Below are positions 9,048 through 18,147 of a stretch of DNA of 64,000 bases, one piece after another; the first letter of the stretch is position 1; each line of letters opens with the position of its first letter. The position numbers were made by a program, and so were the translations under genes. This stretch comes from Desulfosarcina widdelii (lineage in GTDB: Bacteria > Desulfobacterota > Desulfobacteria > Desulfobacterales > Desulfosarcinaceae), in assembly GCF_009688965.1 (NCBI RefSeq), contig NZ_AP021875.1:4588001-4652000 (forward strand), written 5' to 3'. Under the pieces are notes generated by a model. That model was not told the DNA's origin. It was given only the letters and a program-made list of their open reading frames with translations, and did not search any database.

Positions 9048-12000
9048 CTAAAGCGTTTCCACAAACTGCGCCATCCGCTGAACCTCGATCTCCAACGCAT
9101 CGATCCGGCTGGCGGTCTGCGTTAAGGATCCGGATTTCGCCGCCGCTTCCAGTGCCGCCGCGGCATCGGCCAAAAAGCTGGCCGTCAGGTTCGAACTTCC
9201 TCCCTTTATTGCATGCGCTTCACTGGCTATCATATCGGTATCTCCATAGACAACGGCATTTCGCACCTTTTCGATCTGTTGTTTTGCGTCGCATACAAAT
9301 CCGGTCAAGACATCCGCCAAAACATCCGCTTCGTTGCCGAACTCTTTCAACGCCTGTGCGTAGTTCACCGGCTCGTCGGCGTGGTCCGATGGATCATGGT
9401 TTTTCTCAAGGCATGCGTCATTTGCTTCAGGAACCGGCGAATCGGTCCACTTGCCGATCATGGCCAGCAACCGCTCTTTTTTCAGCGGTTTGGAAAGATA
9501 GTCGTCCGCCCCTGCGACCAGGCATTTTTCGCGATCACCGCTCAGCGCGTTGGCGGTAATCGCAATGATGGGTATCCGACGCGGTGCAGCGCCATCTTTT
9601 TCCGACGCATTTTCCATTTTTCGTATGGTATCGATCGCTTTGTATCCATCCATGACAGGCATGTTCATATCCATCAGGATGATGTCGTAAGGATTGCGAC
9701 CGTAGGCTACGACTGCCTCCTGACCGTTTTCGGCCAGATCCGCCAGATAACCGGCTTTGTGAAGGTGGTTCAATGCCACTTGCTGATTGGTCGGATAGTC
9801 TTCAACCAGCAGAACGCGAATCTGCTCGCTTTTCATTTCGTCAATGGTGTCCCGTGTGACAAGCGTTCTTGAATTCGAATCCGCCGTCACATCCACCCCA
9901 CATACCATTTTGATGGTCTGGGTGAGGTCCGCCAATTTGACGGGTTTGTTGAGGTATCCGTCCACACCGATGCTGCGGCACTTTTCTCCGTCGCCGATTT
10001 CGTTGATGCCGGAAATGAGAACGATGGCCATATTTTTCAGGGCATCGTTTCCTTTGATTCTGGAGGCGAGTTCAAAACCGTCCATCTCCGGCATGCGGAT
10101 ATCCGACAGCAAGAGGTTAAATGGCTGCGGCGATACCGAGGCCGCCTCGATCCGTTCCAGAGCTTCTATCGGGCTGGCGGATTCAAAGGCTTCAATGCCA
10201 TGGTAAGTCAGATACTCCATCATAATTTCCCTCGGAGCGTCCATGTCATCGACAACCATGACCTTCAATCCGGAAAGGCTGACGTTATCGGCCGTTTTTG
10301 CAGGCCGTTGCGGCGCTTTTTCAAATTCCACCGTAAACCAGAACGTGGAGCCTTCGCCCTGGGTGCTGATCAGACCGATTTCTCCACCCATCATTTCGAC
10401 CAACTGTTTGGCGATCGTCGTTCCAAGTCCCGTGCCGCCGTATTGTCGGGTGGTGGAACCGTTGGCCTGGGCGAAACCGTCGAAGATGGACGACTGCTGC
10501 TCCTCCGGGATGCCGATTCCCGTGTCGGTCACCTCAAAACGAATCGATGCGTGGTCCGGACCCTCCTCAACGGTATGGGCGCGTATGGCGATCTCACCTT
10601 TTTCGGTGAACTTCAAGGCATTGCCGGCCAGGTTGTTCAGCACTTGTCGAAGGCGGCCCGGATCACCGAGCAATTTGCCGGGAATGCCCCGGGAGACAAA
10701 GGAGATGAACTCCAACCCGTAATTTTTCGCTCGTATGGCGATGCTGCTGGCCACGTCTTCAATCAGCACCCGCAGATCGAATGGGATGCTTTCCAGTTGA
10801 AACTTTCCCGCCTCGATTTTTGAATAGTCAAGGATGGAGTTGATCAATTCTAGCAGGGTGTTGGATTCTTTTTCGATGGTCTCGGCAATTTTGCGCTGGT
10901 CAGGAGAAAGGTTGGTGTCCAAGGCCAATTCAGCCATGCCGATGATACCGTTCAAGGGGGTGCGGATCTCGTGGCTCATATTGGCCAGAAACTGGCTTTT
11001 TGCAACATTGGCCTCTTCGGCTCTGATTTTGGCCTTCCTCAGATCCCGCTCGGCCTGTTTGCTTTCGGTAATATCGACAAACGTCTCCAGCACAACCGCT
11101 TCATCTTCCAGAATCAGCCGGGTGGCACTTTTCAGAATCGGTATTTTCTTGCCCTCCCTGGTCGAAATCGTCCGTTCAGATCGGTCCAGTTCTCTTCCCA
11201 GATCCAGAATCGGGCATCGGTTTGCCTCCGTGGGGCAGAATGTTTCGTAGCAAACGCGTCCCGTAACACACTCCCGGGTTTCGTATCCCATCATGGCAAG
11301 CGCCACTTCATTGGCATAGCGAATCCGTTTTTCGGTCCCCACAATCACAACGGCATAAGGCATGGAGTCCAAAATCATCTTGAGCATGGCTTCCGACCGC
11401 CGAACCTGCAGTGTTTTTTGCCTGATCAGGCCTTCCAGATTGTCACGGTGCTGGACCAGTTGAGTTTCGGCTTCTCGCCGCTTGGTGATTTCTTTTTTCA
11501 AGTATTTGTTTTTATTTTTAATTTCCTCAAGAGAGTCGCGAAGGCGCAGCGACATTCGGTTGAACATTTTCGCTGTAATTCCAATTTCATCGTCCGCCAC
11601 GGATTCGATCTGATAGCCCACCTCTCCGATCGATATGCGCTTCGAGGCCTCCTTGAAATGATTTAAACGCCGCACCAACTTGGAGCCCAACAGAGCCGAA
11701 AGCAGGATCGAAAGAAAAAGTTCGATGGCGGCGATAATAGCGAACCGGGTTTGCGAATGTTTCAAAGAGGAGAGAATCGTTTGTGTCGAGAGGCCGACCT
11801 CCACCCGGCCATAATCGACGCCGGCTTCCTCTATGGGCGAAAAGCCGTCGAAAACACCGTCATCGATTTCACGAAGATGCGTATCGGCATGAAACGGACG
11901 GGACAGCAGGGCCGGCTTTCCGGCTTCGGCCAGCACCCGACGATCCGTCTTCAAAACGCGGACATAGACAAAATCGTGGTGTTTAACGACCGTTTCTACG

Positions 12001-12203
12001 AAACGGTCAAGGTACGCCAGATCCATCGAAAGGACGGCTTCTTTGATTGTCGTTGCAAACAGTTGTGTCGCCGTTTCAGCTCTCTGGCGCAGTACCTGCT
12101 CGTGGGATTGGCGCATCAGAAACTGGGCATTCCAGATGATGGTGACCAGCAGGAACGCCTGAATCAACGCAATTCCGATGATTGTCTTGAAACGAAGAGA
12201 CAT
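9048..12203 (-). CDS. Hybrid sensor histidine kinase with PAS, two receivers and HPt
   Basis: A 1051-residue membrane kinase. Domains in order: TM1 (~7-28), a periplasmic sensor of about 125 residues, TM2 (~154-176), HAMP and coiled coil (~176-265), a PAS domain (~270-385), HisKA with His411 in MSHEIRTPLNG, HATPase_c with N (NLAGNALKF), G1 (DTGIGIP) and G2 (GGTGLG) boxes, receiver 1 (LLLSDIRMPEMDG), receiver 2 (IILMDMNMPVMDGY) and a C-terminal HPt with AHAIKGGSSNL. The PAS carries the cysteine motif CYETFCPTEANRC seen in many anaerobe kinases, possibly a metal or redox site. Phosphate could pass from His411 through the receivers to HPt and on to the response regulator at 8543. The signal is unknown. 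Confidence 0.92.
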   Translation of the reverse strand: MSLRFKTIIGIALIQAFLLVTIIWNAQFLMRQSHEQVLRQRAETATQLFATTIKEAVLSMDLAYLDRFVETVVKHHDFVYVRVLKTDRRVLAEAGKPALLSRPFHADTHLREIDDGVFDGFSPIEEAGVDYGRVEVGLSTQTILSSLKHSQTRFAIIAAIELFLSILLSALLGSKLVRRLNHFKEASKRISIGEVGYQIESVADDEIGITAKMFNRMSLRLRDSLEEIKNKNKYLKKEITKRREAETQLVQHRDNLEGLIRQKTLQVRRSEAMLKMILDSMPYAVVIVGTEKRIRYANEVALAMMGYETRECVTGRVCYETFCPTEANRCPILDLGRELDRSERTISTREGKKIPILKSATRLILEDEAVVLETFVDITESKQAERDLRKAKIRAEEANVAKSQFLANMSHEIRTPLNGIIGMAELALDTNLSPDQRKIAETIEKESNTLLELINSILDYSKIEAGKFQLESIPFDLRVLIEDVASSIAIRAKNYGLEFISFVSRGIPGKLLGDPGRLRQVLNNLAGNALKFTEKGEIAIRAHTVEEGPDHASIRFEVTDTGIGIPEEQQSSIFDGFAQANGSTTRQYGGTGLGTTIAKQLVEMMGGEIGLISTQGEGSTFWFTVEFEKAPQRPAKTADNVSLSGLKVMVVDDMDAPREIMMEYLTYHGIEAFESASPIEALERIEAASVSPQPFNLLLSDIRMPEMDGFELASRIKGNDALKNMAIVLISGINEIGDGEKCRSIGVDGYLNKPVKLADLTQTIKMVCGVDVTADSNSRTLVTRDTIDEMKSEQIRVLLVEDYPTNQQVALNHLHKAGYLADLAENGQEAVVAYGRNPYDIILMDMNMPVMDGYKAIDTIRKMENASEKDGAAPRRIPIIAITANALSGDREKCLVAGADDYLSKPLKKERLLAMIGKWTDSPVPEANDACLEKNHDPSDHADEPVNYAQALKEFGNEADVLADVLTGFVCDAKQQIEKVRNAVVYGDTDMIASEAHAIKGGSSNLTASFLADAAAALEAAAKSGSLTQTASRIDALEIEVQRMAQFVETL

Positions 12204-12405
12204 CAGTTCCTCAATTCGGTTCTAAGAGGCGTATATATATCAAGGCTAAACTATCGGCAGACCACCGGAGGAACTTGAACGGTATTTTGACACCCGTCCC
12301 TAAAAAGCCCCAATGAAAAGACATGGAAGAAAAATGGTAAATCAGTGGGTTAGCTTTTTTTACAAAAAAAGTGCTTCAATAATGCGGGTAGGCTGTGGGC
12401 AGGCT

Positions 12406-13488
12406 TCATGCTTGCAAACGTTCTATCGCCTGTTCGGCCGTTACGAGGGCTCCTTCCAGATATCCGCCCTGTTCGCTGGCCGTTTCCGTGCCGGCGAAAA
12501 GCACGGTTCCATCCCAGATGGCGGCCTTGTCCGCGGGGGGACGATAATGGGGATGCTGATGCATGGGTGGCTGATCGTAGGGGGTGGCAGTGAAGCGTTC
12601 GGTGGCCCAGTCCTGGTAAAAAAAGGCTGCAGGCCGCGATGCCGGGTCGCCGAACAGAAGGGCGAGCTGCTGAAGGATCGCTTTGGTGAGTTGTTCCTTC
12701 CGGCTGCGTTGGACCGCCGGGATGCCGACAAAACCGGTCAAGCCACAAGGATTGCTTTCAGGGCTGGAGCCGTCGTGGATTTCACCCAACGGGCCGCGTT
12801 CGCTGAACGCCTGTCCGGACAGGCCTGCCTGACGCCAGAATGGAGATTCGTAAACGGCGTAAAATTTGGCCTGCCCCGCCATCCAGGTGCCGATTTTAAG
12901 CATCGCCTGGGTTAAGTGGTGGGACAACTCGGGTGTGAAGAGAATGGTGGCCGCAGCCAGGCGGGGCGGCAGAGCCAGAATAACGTGACGGGCATGAAAG
13001 CGGGGCCGTGGCTCGGCTTCCAGATCGCCTACACTGACCTGTGCACCGGAAGGGTGTTTTTCGATTTCGCAGACCGGATGGTTCAGGCGGATGGCATTTC
13101 CCGGGATGGTTTTTCCGAGGCTTTCTACAAGGGCATGCATACCCCCGCAAAGCCGCCAGGACGCCGGTTGCGTTGCATATCCCTGCACCGTACGAACATC
13201 TCCGGTGAACGATTGAAACCTTCCCAGGCCCGTTTCGAACTGGGGATAGCCGCGAAGGCCCAGTGTTTGAATCAGGCGTACCATTCTCGGTTGAATGGCC
13301 GGCCAGTACCAGGAAGGACCGAGATCGGTGTGGAAGCCTTGGTGTTCGGGGCTTAAAATCCTGCCGCCCAGACGTTCGCGGGCTTCCAGGACCATGAAGG
13401 ACCGGTTGGCCGCTGCCAGCAGGTGTGCGCAATACAGACCGCTTAACCCGCCGCCGATAATGATCGTGTCGAATGTTTCCGTCGTCAT
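12406..13488 (-). CDS. FAD-dependent amine oxidase family protein
   Basis: Flavin oxidoreductase of the monoamine oxidase/protoporphyrinogen oxidase fold, 360 residues. The N-terminal dinucleotide-binding motif is IIIGGGLSGLYCAHLL followed by EARERLGGRI. The C-terminal FAD-contact segment is LFAGTETASEQGGYLEGAL. It is shorter than typical 450-residue monoamine oxidases, with a reduced substrate domain. I chose the ATG at 13488: the alternative ATG at 13518 falls inside a terminator hairpin belonging to the upstream gene. The substrate is unknown. Confidence 0.82.
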   Translation of the reverse strand: MTTETFDTIIIGGGLSGLYCAHLLAAANRSFMVLEARERLGGRILSPEHQGFHTDLGPSWYWPAIQPRMVRLIQTLGLRGYPQFETGLGRFQSFTGDVRTVQGYATQPASWRLCGGMHALVESLGKTIPGNAIRLNHPVCEIEKHPSGAQVSVGDLEAEPRPRFHARHVILALPPRLAAATILFTPELSHHLTQAMLKIGTWMAGQAKFYAVYESPFWRQAGLSGQAFSERGPLGEIHDGSSPESNPCGLTGFVGIPAVQRSRKEQLTKAILQQLALLFGDPASRPAAFFYQDWATERFTATPYDQPPMHQHPHYRPPADKAAIWDGTVLFAGTETASEQGGYLEGALVTAEQAIERLQA

Positions 13489-13493
13489 TAAAG

Positions 13494-13536
13494 AAAAATT
13501 CGGGCAGGCTCCCTCCATTGAGAGGAGAGCCTGCCC
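13494..13536 (-). terminator. Rho-independent terminator of the rhodanese gene
   Basis: On the minus strand a 10-bp perfect stem (GGGCAGGCTC at 13536-13527 with GAGCCTGCCC at 13511-13502) is followed by GAATTTTTC. It lies directly after the rhodanese stop codon and before the amine oxidase start, so the two minus-strand genes are likely separate transcripts. Confidence 0.75.
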
Positions 13537-13542
13537 ACAGCA

Positions 13543-14115
13543 TTACTGGGCAAGGTCGGTTTTATAGACCAGTGCTTTGTCGATATGATAGGTCCAGGGA
13601 AGTCCTTCGTTTTTCCAGCCGCCGAGTTTGCGCTGGCCGTCAAAGGCGCTGTCCTTGTTTTTGATTTTGTCGCCCTCGAAGCCGCCGAGCATGTTGCAGA
13701 CACTTTCCGGCTTCCATCCAGCCTGGATTGCGGCCTGACAGGAAAGGCAGCTTCTTTTGCCGCTGCGGCACATGAATATCAATTTGTCGCTGGCCGGGTT
13801 GAACCGTGCCAGCAGATCTTTTTCAAAGTCAGGGTTTTCTGCCATCCCATACCCTTTCTCGCCGAGCTTTCCGGTCCAGAATTTTTTGGGAACATTGTAC
13901 GCACCCACCGGATGGCCAATCAACTCATATTCGGGCCTTGTCCGGGTGTCGATGATAAAGGTGTGCCCCGGATCGTTTTTCACCATTTCATAGGCTTGAG
14001 AAGGGGTGACATTGCCGCCTTCGTGCTCGGCTTTGATTTGGTATTTGAACGCTCCGTAGGCCGAACCGCCAAGCAGGAACACGCACGCAACCACAGCAAG
14101 CATCCATTTTTTCAT
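13543..14115 (-). CDS. Exported rhodanese-like domain protein
   Basis: 190 residues with a signal peptide (MKKWMLAVVACVFLLGGSAYG) and one rhodanese domain. The fold is marked by FIIDTRTRPEYELIGHPVGAYNVP. The active-site loop is MCRSGKRSC, with the catalytic Cys within CRSGKRS and a second Cys after it. It probably acts in the periplasm on sulfane sulfur. Family members with a cysteine-containing six-residue loop transfer sulfur from thiosulfate or persulfides. AGGAG-like sequence precedes the ATG. Its own terminator follows. Confidence 0.85.
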   Translation of the reverse strand: MKKWMLAVVACVFLLGGSAYGAFKYQIKAEHEGGNVTPSQAYEMVKNDPGHTFIIDTRTRPEYELIGHPVGAYNVPKKFWTGKLGEKGYGMAENPDFEKDLLARFNPASDKLIFMCRSGKRSCLSCQAAIQAGWKPESVCNMLGGFEGDKIKNKDSAFDGQRKLGGWKNEGLPWTYHIDKALVYKTDLAQ

Positions 14116-14403
14116 TGTTCTTTTTCTCCTTTCCTTTTTTGGTCATTTGCTAATATGGAAATCCTCATTTCTGCAAAAAACATGCACGCCAGGTTGTCGC
14201 TGTCTTATTTTTTAGCGACCTGATTTTGCACCGGATTGAAGTTTTAATGACAGCTATCTGGCGGGGTTGGGTGCATTATTGAGACTGTTGGTGGCGAAAA
14301 GAGTCCTGTTTTTGCGACAGTTCTTTTTTGGATGGAAAAAAGAGGGGCGGACATGGGCCGATAAAACCGATCCCGGACGGGAGGGCCCTTAAAAACTTGG
14401 ATG

Positions 14404-15195
14404 TCATCGATCCAGAATAATGTTTACCATTTCGGCAAAACCGTATCCGCCTTCGGCGCGGGTCACCCATGCCGGCAGGCTCTTCAGATCGTCCGCAAAT
14501 GAGCGGACATTGGCAACTCCCACGGCGTGGGGAAAAAATTCGAACATGGGGGCATCGTTGGGCGAGTCGCCGCAAAAGATTGCTTGGCTGCGAATCGCAT
14601 GCAAATCTTGGTTGAATACTTCCCTGAACAGCAGTCGGCTCATGGAGAGCTTGTCGTAGTCTCCGAACCAGCCGTTGACATGGATGGAGCTGATTTTGGC
14701 CGTGGCGCCGGCAGCTTCGAAAACCGCCTGGATGGCCTTGATCGAAGACGGGGGCAGCGGGGGGACGTCTTCACAGAAATCGATGGCCAGATCGGCTTCC
14801 CGATAGGCCTGGTCCGCGGCTACGGCGCAGCCGGGAACGGCGTCCAGCACTCTTTTGCGGATGGCGTCCAGACGGTCCCGATCCGCGGTGCGTTCCGTTT
14901 CCGACTTCCAGTAGCGACGGATCATTCTTTTTGCCCGGTCGTCGTAGCGGAAATAGAAGGCCCCGTTTTCTCCCACAAGCGCGTCAACGGGCCACATGCG
15001 GGCAATATGGTCGCACCAGCCGGCCGGACGACCGGTGATCGGCACCACACAAATGCCGCTTTTTTGGAGCGCTTCCATGGCGCCAAAAGCCGCCGCAGGC
15101 AGTCGTCCTTTCACCGTGAGGGTGTCGTCGATATCGGTGAGTACAAATCGGATTCGGGATTTTTCGTCCCGGGGGAAGTCCTCGATGGGTTTCAC
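14404..15195 (-). CDS. HAD-IIB family hydrolase (sugar-phosphate phosphatase-like)
   Basis: 263-residue haloacid dehalogenase phosphatase. Motif I is VLTDIDDTLT (nucleophile Asp and acid Asp), motif II is PITGRPAG, a lysine lies in the DKLSMSRLLF region, and motif IV is FCGDSPNDAPMFEFF. The C2B-type cap places it with the trehalose-, sucrose- and mannosyl-3-phosphoglycerate phosphatases. The specific substrate cannot be assigned. About 290 bases without a gene follow (14116-14403); they hold a weak hairpin around 14190-14222 and nothing else I recognise. Confidence 0.83.
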   Translation of the reverse strand: MKPIEDFPRDEKSRIRFVLTDIDDTLTVKGRLPAAAFGAMEALQKSGICVVPITGRPAGWCDHIARMWPVDALVGENGAFYFRYDDRAKRMIRRYWKSETERTADRDRLDAIRKRVLDAVPGCAVAADQAYREADLAIDFCEDVPPLPPSSIKAIQAVFEAAGATAKISSIHVNGWFGDYDKLSMSRLLFREVFNQDLHAIRSQAIFCGDSPNDAPMFEFFPHAVGVANVRSFADDLKSLPAWVTRAEGGYGFAEMVNIILDR

Positions 15196-15415
15196 GGCCG
15201 GTCTCCTGGCAAAGGTGTCGCTATGATCCGTCGCAGATCCTTATCCCACAAGGCAACGGTAAGTCAAACACCATGCCGGGTATGCAACCTTAAAGCTTGC
15301 TGTTTGAACCGAATTTGGTTAGGAGGGTGGTAGTAGCGGATTCCCGAATCTTATCCGAGAGATGCTCCGTGGCGGCAACCCGATGCACGGAGTGCAACGG
15401 TATCGACGAGAAGCC

Positions 15416-16207
15416 ATGCTTAACCACTTACCCAGACCGTTGATCATGGCCCATCGCGGCCACAGTTCGCACTACCCGGAGAATACCCTGGCGGCCTTTC
15501 GGGCAGCCATCGCGGCCGGTGCCCATATGGTCGAACTGGATGTCAATCTGTCACTGGACCGTCAACCGATGGTCATCCATGACGAAAGCGTGGATCGCAC
15601 CACCAACGGGAGCGGGTCGGTTCAAGCACAGACTACGGCGCAGCTAAGTCGGCTGGATGCCGGGAGCTGGTTCGATCCGCGGTTCAGCGGCGAGAAGATT
15701 CCGACCCTGGAGCAGGTGCTCGAGGCCCTGAAGGGACGCATCGGTGTGAACATCGAAATCAAGCCCGAAGCCTTCGAGGCGCATGAACCGAAGGACGCGG
15801 TGGAGCGGCAGGTGTGGGAACTGATCCGGGCAAAGGGGATGCAGGACGATGTTCTCGTGTCCAGCTTCGAATGGCAGGCGCTCGAACGACTGCGAAATCT
15901 GGATTCCGGTATCGCCCTGGGCCTGCTTTCCGATACGCCGGCAAACGACAGCTTGTTTTACTGGTACCGGCGGGTCCGGGGATTCTCCTGGCACCCGGAC
16001 TACCGCATACTGACGCCTTCGCAGGTAAAGACGCTGCACAATATGGGCGCGCGGGTGTTTCCCTATGCCGTGGACGGGAAGATCGACATCCCCGGTATGC
16101 TGTCCATGGGGGTCGACGGGTTGATCCTGGACGACCCCCGACAAGTGCCTGCCGACTGTCGGCCGACTGCGGGTCACCCCGACGCCGCGAAACGAAATTC
16201 GCTTTAA
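15416..16207 (+). CDS. Glycerophosphodiester phosphodiesterase
   Basis: Hydrolyses glycerophosphodiesters to sn-glycerol-3-phosphate and an alcohol. 263 residues with no signal peptide, so it is probably cytoplasmic (UgpQ-like). Catalytic and metal residues are visible in IMAHRGHSSHYPENT, MVELDVNLSLD and MVIHDESVDRTT, then GVNIEIKPEA. The ATG at 15416 has a GAGAAG site; an upstream in-frame ATG at 15362 would add 18 unsupported residues. Its product matches the ligand of the UgpBAEC importer 7 kb upstream, which suggests uptake and cleavage of membrane-lipid headgroups. Confidence 0.9.
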   Translation: MLNHLPRPLIMAHRGHSSHYPENTLAAFRAAIAAGAHMVELDVNLSLDRQPMVIHDESVDRTTNGSGSVQAQTTAQLSRLDAGSWFDPRFSGEKIPTLEQVLEALKGRIGVNIEIKPEAFEAHEPKDAVERQVWELIRAKGMQDDVLVSSFEWQALERLRNLDSGIALGLLSDTPANDSLFYWYRRVRGFSWHPDYRILTPSQVKTLHNMGARVFPYAVDGKIDIPGMLSMGVDGLILDDPRQVPADCRPTAGHPDAAKRNSL

Positions 16208-16293
16208 CGCGTATTTTTAAGACTCGAGCGAATTGTGTACTTTGCTCCCATCTTACGCTTGGGACTTCATTATATCTCATTGGGAGGACAATC

Positions 16294-17049
16294 ATGGCGC
16301 CACCGGTGCTTTTCGAAGTGGACCATCAGACAGCGATTATCACGCTTAACCGACCCGAGCGGCGCAATGCCATCAACCAGCAGCTTCTTGTCCATCTTTA
16401 CAACGCCCTGGATGCGGTGGCCAGCCGCGAGGATATCCGGGTGGCCATCATTACCGGCAACGGGCCTTCGTTTTGCGCGGGCCTTGATCTGGAATCCGTC
16501 GGCAGGGAAAACCTCTTCGATCCCCGGGGAGACGGCCGCGACCTGCCGGATCTGATGCGGGCCTGCAAAAAGCCCATTATCGCAGCGGTCAACGGCCACG
16601 CCATCACCGGCGGTTTCGAGTTGGCCCTGAACTGCGATTTCATCATCGCCGCCGAGAATGCCCAGTTTGCCGATACCCATGCCCGAGTGGGCATCCACCC
16701 CGGCTGGGGAATGACCCAGTTGCTTCAGCAGACCGTGGGCCAACGCCGGGCCAAGCAGATCTCCTTTGCCTGCCAGCCCATTTACGCCCATACCGCCCTG
16801 GCATGGGGATTGGTCAATGAGATCCTGCCCGGCGAGCAATTGCTGGAGCGCGCCAAAACCATTGCCGCCCAGATCGTTCAGGCCGATCCGCAACTGCTGA
16901 GTGTCATTAAGACCCTGATCGAAAACCGCAACCGCGGCCCGCTGGACCAGGCCTTCGACCAGGAAAGGAGCGGTTTCCGGCATTTTTTGCGGGAAAAAAT
17001 CGGCCAATTCAAGGGCTCCGGGAAAACGGATGCATTAAAAAAGGAGTAA
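16294..17049 (+). CDS. Enoyl-CoA hydratase/isomerase family protein (one catalytic Glu replaced)
   Basis: Crotonase-fold protein, 251 residues. Family motifs are LNRPERRNAINQQ, the oxyanion segment SFCAGLDLESVG, and AVNGHAITGGFELALNCDF. The Glu in GGFELAL aligns with crotonase Glu144. The position of Glu164 (normally QPEI) is here FADTHARVG, so that Glu appears to be His. Such members may not be classical hydratases. A TGGGAGG ribosome site precedes the ATG. Four bases separate the stop from the next gene start, implying one operon with the DUF1786 protein. The substrate is unknown. Confidence 0.87.
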   Translation: MAPPVLFEVDHQTAIITLNRPERRNAINQQLLVHLYNALDAVASREDIRVAIITGNGPSFCAGLDLESVGRENLFDPRGDGRDLPDLMRACKKPIIAAVNGHAITGGFELALNCDFIIAAENAQFADTHARVGIHPGWGMTQLLQQTVGQRRAKQISFACQPIYAHTALAWGLVNEILPGEQLLERAKTIAAQIVQADPQLLSVIKTLIENRNRGPLDQAFDQERSGFRHFLREKIGQFKGSGKTDALKKE

Positions 17050-17053
17050 TCTT

Positions 17054-18130
17054 TTGGGACGCTATCTCATGCTGGACATCGGCGCCGGCACCATGGATAT
17101 GCTCTGTTTCGACACCGAACAGGACCTGCACTATAAAGCAGTGGTGCGCTCTCCGGTGCGGGTTCTGGCTGACGATGTCCGCCGGACCCAGGGCGCCCTG
17201 GTGGTTACCGGCGTCGAAATGGGGGGCGGGCCGGTTTCCCAGGCCCTGATCGAGCGGGCCAAAACCAGCAAGGTGGTCATGTCGATGTCCGCGGCGGCCA
17301 CCATTCATCATGACATGGAAAAGGTGACAGCCCACGGCATTCGCGTGGTGGCTGACGCCGGAGCCGAGGGGCTCATCGGCAATTCGGATTTCAGCCCCGT
17401 CCGCAGCGGGGATCTTCAGATCGGACGCATCCGGCGACTCGTGGAGGGATTGGGCCTGCCCTTTTTTTTCGATGCCATCGGCATTTGTGCCCAGGACCAC
17501 GGCGTTCCCCCGCCAGGTGTGTCCCACCTGGATTTCAGGCATCGGATGTTTACGACGGTTTTGGAAAAGGAACCGACCCCATATGCCCTGCTTTACCGGT
17601 CCGACGAGGTTCCGGCGGAAATGAACCGACTGGCGAGCATCGCCGCGGACGCCCGATCCCTGCCGGCAGATCGAATTTACGTCATGGACTCGGGAATGGC
17701 CGCCATCCTGGGCGCCTCCAAAGACATCCTGGCCTCCGGCATGCGGCGAATGCTTGTGCTGGATATCGCCACCTCCCACACCGTGGCTGCAGTTCTTGAA
17801 GACGGCGTGCTGTGCGGGTTTTTCGAATATCACACCCGGGACGTTACCGTGGAGCGGCTGGACCGGCTGCTTAAAGATCTTCCCGACGGCAAGCTCTCCC
17901 ACCGTCAAATTTTGGAAGAAGGCGGACACGGGGCATACAGCCGCAGCGCCTTTGGCTATGACCAGGTCCAGCGGATTCTGGCTACCGGACCCCGTCGGCG
18001 GCTGGCGGCATCATCTACGCTGCCCATTGTTTTCGGCGCGCCCTGGGGAGACAACATGATGACCGGAACGGTGGGGTTGCTGGAAGCCGTTCGCCTGCGG
18101 GAGGGGCTGCCGGTTCTTGATTACCTGTAA
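17054..18130 (+). CDS. DUF1786 family protein, possible ASKHA-type ATPase
   Basis: 358-residue DUF1786 protein of unknown function, sometimes annotated as pyruvate formate-lyase activating without evidence. It starts at TTG 17054, seven bases after AAGGAG. Two motifs resemble the phosphate-binding loops of the actin/Hsp70/sugar-kinase superfamily: LDIGAGTMDML (residues 7-17) and LVLDIATSHTVAAVLED (about 235-251). Between them is a region with GVEMGGGPVSQAL and a DAGAEGL segment. There is no cysteine cluster of a radical SAM enzyme, which argues against the activase label. It sits tightly behind the crotonase gene. An ATPase that activates or remodels a partner enzyme is my inference. Confidence 0.75.
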   Translation: MGRYLMLDIGAGTMDMLCFDTEQDLHYKAVVRSPVRVLADDVRRTQGALVVTGVEMGGGPVSQALIERAKTSKVVMSMSAAATIHHDMEKVTAHGIRVVADAGAEGLIGNSDFSPVRSGDLQIGRIRRLVEGLGLPFFFDAIGICAQDHGVPPPGVSHLDFRHRMFTTVLEKEPTPYALLYRSDEVPAEMNRLASIAADARSLPADRIYVMDSGMAAILGASKDILASGMRRMLVLDIATSHTVAAVLEDGVLCGFFEYHTRDVTVERLDRLLKDLPDGKLSHRQILEEGGHGAYSRSAFGYDQVQRILATGPRRRLAASSTLPIVFGAPWGDNMMTGTVGLLEAVRLREGLPVLDYL

Positions 18131-18147
18131 AGGGTGCTCGACATAGC

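Noticed and set aside
15814..16293. Long open frame running upstream of the crotonase gene and overlapping the glycerophosphodiesterase
   Set aside because: The upstream part is the glycerophosphodiesterase in a shifted frame; the crotonase has its own ribosome site at ATG 16294.
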